From Candidatus Zixiibacteriota bacterium (GTDB lineage Bacteria; Zixibacteria; MSB-5A5; GN15; PGXB01), in the NCBI GenBank assembly GCA_016933955.1, contig JAFGTT010000028.1, positions 1-64,000 on the forward strand: a stretch of DNA of 64,000 bases. The letters are read 5' to 3'. Positions 26,434 to 34,100 of this stretch are shown here, in pieces. Under the pieces are notes generated by a model. That model saw nothing but the letters and a program-made list of their open reading frames with translations, was not told the DNA's origin and did not search any database. Position numbers and translations under genes: made by a program. The number at the start of each line of letters is the position of its first letter. Positions within the stretch are counted from its first letter, which is position 1.

Positions 26434-28350
26434 ATGAGTGTGAACCACAGGAAAATATATGACCCCTCGGTAATCCTGCGGCTGATAATTATTCTTATTC
26501 TGGCCGCGGGATCAACTCTGTCTCAGGATGTTCTTCCCGGTAGCGAGATTGCCCGCGGAACGCAGGGGATGGTTGCCACGGCACATCCACTGGCCTCGCA
26601 GGCCGCGCTTGAAATGCTGAAACAGGGCGGTAATGCTGTTGATGCCGCGGTTGCGGCGGCTTTTGCTATCGGAGTTGTCGAACCGGATGGATCAGGTTTA
26701 GGCGGCGGTGGGGGAATGGTGATCTACCTTAACCGGGAAAAAGAATCATACTATATCAATTATTATCAGCGGGCCTCGGAAAATGTCGGCGATATCGATT
26801 ATGATCCCGATAATGATCGTCTGACGGCTAAATCGATTCTGGTTCCCGGAACAGTTGCCGGTCTGACAATGGCTCTGGAGAATTTTGGAACCCTGTCTCT
26901 CAATACCGTCCTTGAACCAGCCATAAGGTATGCCGAAGAGGGTTTTCCTCTGGATAATACCCTGGCCCAGATTCTTCTGGATAACACCAGCCTGGTCGAG
27001 AAGAATCCAGCCACGGCTGAGGTGTTTCTTGAAGAAGGTTTTCCGCGTATGGAAGGAGATACTCTTCGTCAGCCGGGATTGGCCGCCACTCTCAAGGAAA
27101 TTGCCCGGAACGGATGTGACGGTTTTTACAAGGGTCATGTGGCCGAAACCATCGTGGGCGAAATCCGGCGACGCGGCGGGGTGATAACCATGAATGACTT
27201 TAAAAATTACCGGGCCATTCTGACCAAACCGCTGGAGGCGGATTATAGGGGCTACAAAATCATCACGGCCAATGCACCGCAATCGGGCGTCAGTGTTCTT
27301 CAATCGCTCAATATGCTGGAAAGAACCGATTTGGCCAAAATGGGTCATTACAGTCAATCGGCCCGGTCACTGCACCTGATGGCGGAAACCTTCCGGCGAA
27401 GTTACGCCGACCGCTGGACATATCTCGGGGATCCCGAATATATCCATGTTCCGCTCACTGGCATGATTTCGGACCGCTATGCCACCGAACGATTTATGGA
27501 AATCAACCAGTACAAAGCCGATCCCCGGAAATACCGCGAGACAGCCGCCGGTAATCCGGCCAAGTACGATTCCGAAAAAACCGTCGACGATCAAAAAGCA
27601 ATTACACCGGCGACCGATAAAACGTATTTCGATGATGAGAATGAAGAGGGAAAGTCCTCCTATGATGATTGGGGCGAAGATATGTTCGACAGCTGGGGGA
27701 AGAAGAAGAAAAAAGTGCAGTCGGCCGGCTCCGAAAAGACGCCGCCGGGCAATTCCGATACCACGACAAAAACACCGGGATTCGAGGAAGAATTCGATGG
27801 CCACACCACCCATCTGTCGGTGATCGACCGAGCCGGGAACATGGTATCGCTGACCCAGACGCTGGGCACCTTTTTCGGCTCCGGGATAACCGCCGGGGGG
27901 GTTCTGTTGAATTGCGGGATGTCGAATTTCTCCAGGACTTCATTGGCCAATGTCCCTCAACCGGGTAAACAACCGCGTAGTTCCATTGCGCCGACGGTGG
28001 TTTTGAAAAACGATAAACCTTTTATGTTACTCGGTTCACCTGGAGCCAGCCGCATTATTTGTACCGTTGTCGAATTGATCGTCAATGCTATCGATTTCGG
28101 TATGGATATCAACCAGGCCAACCTGGCTCCAAGATTCTATTGCCAGAAATTCGAGGATTACCTTTATCTCGAGAATGGCATCAGTGAAAATGTCCAGAAT
28201 CAGCTTGAGAAAATGGGGCACGCTCTGAAAGTATATAATGCCCGCGACCTGTTTTTCGGTGGGGCACAGTTGATATATATAGATCCCGTGGACGGGATAT
28301 ACTATGGATCGGCCGACATTCGCCGAGGAGGTGTGGCCATAGGATTTTGA
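26434..28350 (+). CDS. ggt: Secreted gamma-glutamyltransferase
   Basis: This 638-residue protein has a signal peptide (about 1-31) and the GGT fold from GTQGMVATAHPLASQAALEML onward, including PDGSGLGGGGG. Autoprocessing should occur before T458 (HTTHLS), the N-terminal nucleophile of the small subunit; downstream LLGSPGASRII forms the oxyanion site. The enzyme transfers or hydrolyses gamma-glutamyl bonds; relatives next to PGA genes act as depolymerase or as anchoring enzyme (PgsS, CapD). Just before T458 lies an unusual insertion at about 385-455, rich in Asp, Glu and Lys (YDDWGEDMFDSWGKKKKK), not typical of the family. Confidence 0.9.
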   Translation: MSVNHRKIYDPSVILRLIIILILAAGSTLSQDVLPGSEIARGTQGMVATAHPLASQAALEMLKQGGNAVDAAVAAAFAIGVVEPDGSGLGGGGGMVIYLNREKESYYINYYQRASENVGDIDYDPDNDRLTAKSILVPGTVAGLTMALENFGTLSLNTVLEPAIRYAEEGFPLDNTLAQILLDNTSLVEKNPATAEVFLEEGFPRMEGDTLRQPGLAATLKEIARNGCDGFYKGHVAETIVGEIRRRGGVITMNDFKNYRAILTKPLEADYRGYKIITANAPQSGVSVLQSLNMLERTDLAKMGHYSQSARSLHLMAETFRRSYADRWTYLGDPEYIHVPLTGMISDRYATERFMEINQYKADPRKYRETAAGNPAKYDSEKTVDDQKAITPATDKTYFDDENEEGKSSYDDWGEDMFDSWGKKKKKVQSAGSEKTPPGNSDTTTKTPGFEEEFDGHTTHLSVIDRAGNMVSLTQTLGTFFGSGITAGGVLLNCGMSNFSRTSLANVPQPGKQPRSSIAPTVVLKNDKPFMLLGSPGASRIICTVVELIVNAIDFGMDINQANLAPRFYCQKFEDYLYLENGISENVQNQLEKMGHALKVYNARDLFFGGAQLIYIDPVDGIYYGSADIRRGGVAIGF

Positions 28351-28378
28351 CATAAGGTCTTTGGAATGAAAAAATAAA

Positions 28379-29533
28379 ATGTATACTCCGTTTGCATTAC
28401 TGCTTTTTCTCATAATTCTGCTTATTTATGAGAGTATTGATATCGATCGAAAAGTAAGCGGTATCAAGACACGGATTCACATCAATGGAACTCGTGGTAA
28501 ATCGAGCATAACGAGATATATTGCCGCAGGGATGCGGGCTTCCGAACAGACCACTATTGCCAAAATAACGGGCGTGCGTCCGACAATAATCGGTCCCGAC
28601 GGCAAAAGCTGTCTGATCAAGCGCCGGGGATGCGCCCGGGTACAGGAGCAATTCACGATTATAAACCGGGCCGCCCGGATGAACGCCGGTTGTCTGGTTC
28701 TGGAATGCATGTCCATACTTCCTGAATACCAGAAGGTAGAAAGCCGAAAATTCCGACCGCATATCTACGTCCTGACCAATATCCTCGATGATCATCGCGA
28801 GAAACTGGGCCGTCAAATTGAGGATCAGGCGGCCGGTATCTGTTCAGCCATTCCTTCCAATACCAGGGTTTTGACGGTTAAAAATGATTATCTGGATACC
28901 ATAAGGAAATACGCTGGAAAGAAAAACAGCCGGGTTATTGTTGTTGATGACCTTGATGGTCAGATTAAAAGTTCCGTACCTGAGGGTGTTTTTCCCGCCA
29001 ATGTGGCCCTGGCTCTGGCGGCCTGTACCGAGGCCGGGGTTAGTCCCAATATAGCCCTGCCGGCGATTCTGGAAGAAGCGGGGATTTCGGGAGAGCGGCC
29101 GATAGATTTGAACCGTTTAGGGTCAAAAGCTCTGTTCATTAATGGATTTGCCGTCAATGATACTCCTTCGGCGGAAAAGTATATCACCTGCTGGCAGAGG
29201 ATGTATCCCCAGTATGAAAATCTTTTTATAATATTCAACAGCCGCGCCGACCGCCCCCTGCGATCGGAGGCTTTTGCTGCATGGATGGGGCGGATACCCG
29301 ATCTGGCGGGAATAATTTTGATCGGTAACCACGCTCCCTATATGAAAAAAACCCTGGTGCATTCGGGAATATCTCCGGCACATATTATGGTCTGGACGAA
29401 AAATGATATTATCAGGGCCGGTGAAAAACTCCTGGAATTAAAAATCAACGATGCCCTGATAGTCGGTCTGGGAAATATCAGCGGTGATGGTTTCAGGGTT
29501 ATCGAAACTCTTGCGGGAGAAATCGGGTCATGA
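28379..29533 (+). CDS. pgsB: Poly-gamma-glutamate synthase subunit PgsB/CapB
   Basis: This 384-residue Mur-ligase-like ATPase has an N-terminal membrane helix (about 4-20), a P-loop NGTRGKSS (36-43, K41), and the family signatures CLVLECMSI and LTNILDDHRE. PgsB activates glutamate as acyl-phosphate and adds it to the growing gamma-linked chain at the inner membrane, together with PgsC. Length matches the family. The start has only a weak ribosome binding site. It overlaps pgsC by 4 bases. Confidence 0.93.
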   Translation: MYTPFALLLFLIILLIYESIDIDRKVSGIKTRIHINGTRGKSSITRYIAAGMRASEQTTIAKITGVRPTIIGPDGKSCLIKRRGCARVQEQFTIINRAARMNAGCLVLECMSILPEYQKVESRKFRPHIYVLTNILDDHREKLGRQIEDQAAGICSAIPSNTRVLTVKNDYLDTIRKYAGKKNSRVIVVDDLDGQIKSSVPEGVFPANVALALAACTEAGVSPNIALPAILEEAGISGERPIDLNRLGSKALFINGFAVNDTPSAEKYITCWQRMYPQYENLFIIFNSRADRPLRSEAFAAWMGRIPDLAGIILIGNHAPYMKKTLVHSGISPAHIMVWTKNDIIRAGEKLLELKINDALIVGLGNISGDGFRVIETLAGEIGS

Positions 29534-29958
29534 TTTACGAATTCTTTTTCATCGGCCTGGTGATCGGTTTTTTGTACTACGAAATGACCGGCATTTCGCC
29601 GGGAGGAGTTGTTCCTCCGGCCTATTTCGCTCTTTATATTCACCAGCCTAATAAAATTATCATGACCCTGGTTCTGGCGGTGGTTGTCTGGCTCGTTATC
29701 GAATGGCTCGGCCGCACGCTGATTGTTTATGGACGGCGCCGCCTGCTTCTGGCTTTACTGCTTGGTTTCTGTCTTAAGCTGGCCATTGAACGCTGGCTAC
29801 AGCCGATCCCGATGATGACTTTCGATTTGCAGTCTATCGGATATATCATCCCCGGCCTGATCGCCAATGAAATGTCAAGACAGAAAGCCGTCCCGACTCT
29901 GGCCTCGCTGGGAATCGTGACTATCCTGATTTATCTGGTGATTTTATTGATACGGTGA
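29530..29958 (+). CDS. pgsC: Poly-gamma-glutamate biosynthesis protein PgsC/CapC
   Basis: This 142-residue integral membrane protein has four to five helices and the PgsC pattern GISPGGVVPPAYFAL near the start, then RTLIVYGRRRLLLALLLG and IIPGLIANEMSRQ. It partners PgsB in synthesis and export. Its ATG overlaps the pgsB stop (ATGA), which implies coupled translation. Confidence 0.92.
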   Translation: MIYEFFFIGLVIGFLYYEMTGISPGGVVPPAYFALYIHQPNKIIMTLVLAVVVWLVIEWLGRTLIVYGRRRLLLALLLGFCLKLAIERWLQPIPMMTFDLQSIGYIIPGLIANEMSRQKAVPTLASLGIVTILIYLVILLIR

Positions 29959-29965
29959 AGCGTTT

Positions 29966-31027
29966 ATGAAAAAGGGTATTGCTCCATACGGTCTCGTGTT
30001 AACCCTGGTAGTGGCGGTGGGGATTCTCATTGTTATTGAACAGTATTTCACCTATTCCACCGCCCATGAAAACGCCCGGCAGATGAACCGCGCGGCCGAT
30101 CTGGCCGCCCGGTGGTTTAATCTGATCGGAGAGCTCAAGGAATCCCGCGGGATTCCTCTGAATAACGCCTTGAATGCCAAATACCGGGCCTTGATCGGAG
30201 ATGATTATACTGATATGACCACCACCCTGGGATCGCTTGAGGCCAAGGAGACATCGGCCAATCCGGATTTTGCGGCCCTGATGGTACGCCTGATGACCGA
30301 GGCCGGGATTGATTCCACCGGAACCGTGGGCGTTACTCTTTCCGGTTCTTTTCCGGCCCTGGGTATCGCCACCCTGGCCGCCATCCAGACCATCGGAGCC
30401 AGGGCAGTGGTTATCAGTTCCCTCGGGGCTTCCACCTATGGGGCCAATCAGCCCGGGGCAACTTGGATTGATATGGAAAAGTGGCTGATTGATAACGGCG
30501 GCCTGAAATATACTTCGTCATTGGTCACTTACGGGGCCGACAATGACAATGCCGGAGGTATTCTGGAGGAGGGTGCGGCCATTATGCGTGATGCCGCCCG
30601 GCGCAATAATTATGAACTCTGGATTCCATCCACCTGGAAGGAATCGATGAATAGAAAAATGTCGATGTTGCTCGATAGCCACATTGCCCTGCTGGTTAAT
30701 ATCGGCGGTAATCAGACATGTCTTGGAACCTGCGCCCATTCTTCGGCTATTCCCGAAGGGTTCCATGCCGACTATTCCGGGTGCGGGGATGTTGATCGAG
30801 GATTGATAGCCCGTCTGGCCGAAAGGAATATACCTTTCATACATCTTCTGAATATAAAAGATTTGGCCTGCCGGTACGGTTTGCCATTGGCTCCCGGCAA
30901 CAGCCTGGCGGTCCCGACCGGATTATATACCACCGGAAAAATATCGAAAGTGGCAGTTGTCGCCGGCCTGGTGATAATAATCCAGATACTGGCTCTTTCC
31001 AATCGTTTGAGTCTTTGCCGGAATTAG
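29966..31027 (+). CDS. pgsW: Poly-gamma-glutamate system protein (PgsW-like)
   Basis: This 353-residue protein has a membrane helix at each end (about 9-27 and 325-345). The middle has an alpha/beta pattern with LSGSFPALGIATLAAIQTIGARAVVISSLGAS, ATWIDMEKWL and LLVNIGGNQTCLG. I recognise it as the family found beside pgsBC in bacteria that lack the usual PgsA; the symbol pgsW is from memory. It starts 8 bases after pgsC. No PgsA/CapA metallophosphatase is present in the window, so this protein may take its place in export or chain release. Confidence 0.8.
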   Translation: MKKGIAPYGLVLTLVVAVGILIVIEQYFTYSTAHENARQMNRAADLAARWFNLIGELKESRGIPLNNALNAKYRALIGDDYTDMTTTLGSLEAKETSANPDFAALMVRLMTEAGIDSTGTVGVTLSGSFPALGIATLAAIQTIGARAVVISSLGASTYGANQPGATWIDMEKWLIDNGGLKYTSSLVTYGADNDNAGGILEEGAAIMRDAARRNNYELWIPSTWKESMNRKMSMLLDSHIALLVNIGGNQTCLGTCAHSSAIPEGFHADYSGCGDVDRGLIARLAERNIPFIHLLNIKDLACRYGLPLAPGNSLAVPTGLYTTGKISKVAVVAGLVIIIQILALSNRLSLCRN

Positions 31028-31120
31028 AAAATGATGATAAAAACCATAATAATGAAATATCGTGAATCCATGACAACAGCGAAAAAAGCAAATTAAAATA
31101 ATACTCTAAGAGGAGGCGCT

Positions 31121-34100
31121 ATGCTAATCCAGTTTGACAATTTGAAAAGCTCCTTCAAACGCATTCGGTCAGGAATGCGCGGATCGATTTTCCTGCTGGC
31201 AAGCATGATGCTGTTAAGCACAAGCCTGTTTGGACAGGTGCAGATTTCCGGCGATATCACCGCCCATATGGACAGTGTTATCAACCTGGCCATCGGTGAT
31301 ACCCCTCAGGATCTCTATGCGGCACCGAGCGCCGCCCAGGAAACCACCTGGCGGGGAATTATCCAGGACATTCTGGATGGCGACTATGTTTCGGCCCATT
31401 CCGGGGCCGGGACGCTCGATTATCGGGTGGTCGAATTCACCGATGTATCATCAAAAGTATTCTATATTCTCGAAAGAACTCCCTCGGCAACATCGAATTT
31501 CTGGGGGACTTTTGTTTTCAATCCCGAACCGCGCCGGCCCAATCTGGTAATTCAATGCCCGCATCCGGTCCAGAATCTCAATACCGGTAATCAAGGCTTT
31601 CGGGTTTTCACGGTGGCCAATGCCCTGGCTTTTTTTGTCGCCGGGACTCATAAATGCAACACAACCACCTTCTCGCCCTGCAGTGGTACTTCGACGTCAT
31701 GTTCGGTCGATCCGGAATCGTACCGCAGTTGCGATCAGGCGCATATCGTTAACGGGACCTTTCAATTTACCACCGAGGAGCTGCTGGATTATGATTCCGA
31801 ATTGATTTTTATCCAGCCCCATGGTTATACCCCTGAAACCGGGGAACCGGATATCGTTATAAGTAACGGTACAAAATTTTATCCGGCAGTTGATTATCTT
31901 CCCGACCTGAGAGATAATCTATACAATATCGATAACAGCCTGACTTTCAAAATCGCTCATATCGATGACTGGGGTAATGACATCGGACAGACCAACGTCC
32001 AGGGCCGCCTGATCAACAATACCGGTGATCCCTGTGCGGACAATGCTACCTCTACAACCGGCCAATTCATACACCTGGAACAGAAATATGCCGGTCTTCG
32101 CGATACGGAAAACAACTGGTACAAGCTGGCGAACGCCATTGTTTTGACTTTTCCCCTTGAGAATGGTCAGGTTACTTCGGCCCAATCCGGTTCCTGGAAT
32201 GATAATGCCACCTGGGAAGGCGGTCAAATTCCGACCTCGGATGATGATGTTTTAATCGCGGCCGGGCATACTATCACGGTTGATGATCTTACCGCCGAGT
32301 GCCATTCCGTTTTGTTCGGAGACACTTCGTCGCACATTGATATGGATGCCAGCAGCCGTTTGAGTGTATATGGTGACTTTACGCTCTTTAATGAACTCCA
32401 TAATGTTTTTTCGGCCGGCTGGTCGGCTACCGATGCCAAAATTTATTTCACCGGCTTTGAGCCCCTTCAGACTCTGAGTGGCTGGAGTACCACCGGCGGT
32501 TCGACTTCATTCCGCGATGTCGTTATCGACAAATCGTCGGGGAAAGTCGTTACCGGCGGGACCGGTATGCGTCTGGGTGTTCAGAACAGCCTGGAAGTAC
32601 TCAGCGGGACGCTGGAACTGTCGGCCGATGATGATCTCGAAGCGCGCTGGGCATCCAGCGGTCTGCTCACCGGAAACCAGAACCTGACCATTGATATTAC
32701 GGCCGATGGTCATTTCCTTCTGTTCGACGGCGATGGGACCCATTTTATCCGCAGTGATACGGGGTCGGTTCCGATCGGCAAGATGACCGTATATGGCGAG
32801 GTGCAGTTGTACGATGCCAGTTCTTATGATATAAACATAAACAATGTCGATGTTAAAAGCGGCGGAATTCTGGAGCTGGGAACCGGCCTCGGCAGTACTA
32901 CCTACGGCCCGGAATTCAATCCCGGTACTATTACCGTCGAATCCGGTGGTGAAATTCTCAACCAGAGCTCGACCGACATCTGGTTCGATACCTCATCCGT
33001 CATCTTGAATACCGGGGCCACCTATAAAACGGCCAGCAGTACGACAATTTATCCTCCGACCTTTGTTAACAACGGCAAGGTGCGGTACCAGAGAGATCCC
33101 GCGGTGGAAACCAACGACCAGATTGTAGTTGACACCAATTATTATGATATTGAATTAAGTTTCAACGGTAACGGCACCAAAAAGGCATGGAGCTTTCTTG
33201 GCGATCGGAGTGTCAATGACAGCCTGACTATTAATAATGATGCCGAACTGCTTCTAACCGCTGATGATGAACAGACTCTTACGGTAAACAATACTATCCG
33301 TCTGACCAGCGGTTCGATCGACAACAGCGACCCTGATATTACCCTGGCGGTTGGCGATGGCGCACTCATTTCCCGTGCCACCGGGACTTTGGCCGAGGCG
33401 CCGACATTTATGGGCGGGGTCGATGTCCGTTATACCAGTACGACCGCCTCGGTCACCACCGGTCCGGAACTGCCGACTTCATCATCGGCCCTGAACAGCC
33501 TGACCATATATTCCACCGACCAGACAGTAACGTTGGGCAGCGATATTGTGGTCAATGAAACGCTAACACTGTCTACGGGGACATTCGATAACGATGGTGT
33601 CGATGACGATTTTTCAATGACAATGGCCGAGGGATCGACCGTCCGGCGGGCGGCGGCGGAACTCACCACTGCTCCTATTTTCGACAACAGCGTTAATGTC
33701 GAATATATCAGCAATTATTACCATGTTTCGACGGGATATGAAATCCCGACTGCCTCCGGTATCCTTAAGGACTTTACCATCAGTGGTGATCACGGAGTGA
33801 CATTATCACATAATATGACCGTTAACAGGACGATGACTATCAGCGGCAGCGCCCTTAACACCGAGAGCTACACCGTGACCCTGGCTTCCGGGGTAAGCCT
33901 AGTGGAGGAAAATGGTTTTACCGTGCGCGGTAATCTGACCACAACGCGTACTCTGAGTCAGTCGGTCAACAATAATCTCGGTGGTATCGGAGTGGAAATC
34001 AATGCCACCGGCGGCGCTCCCGGCGCCACAACCGTTTTGCGGGTTACCGACGATCCCCCTAGCATCGGCTCGGTTCAGGGTATTTCCCGCTATTTTGATA

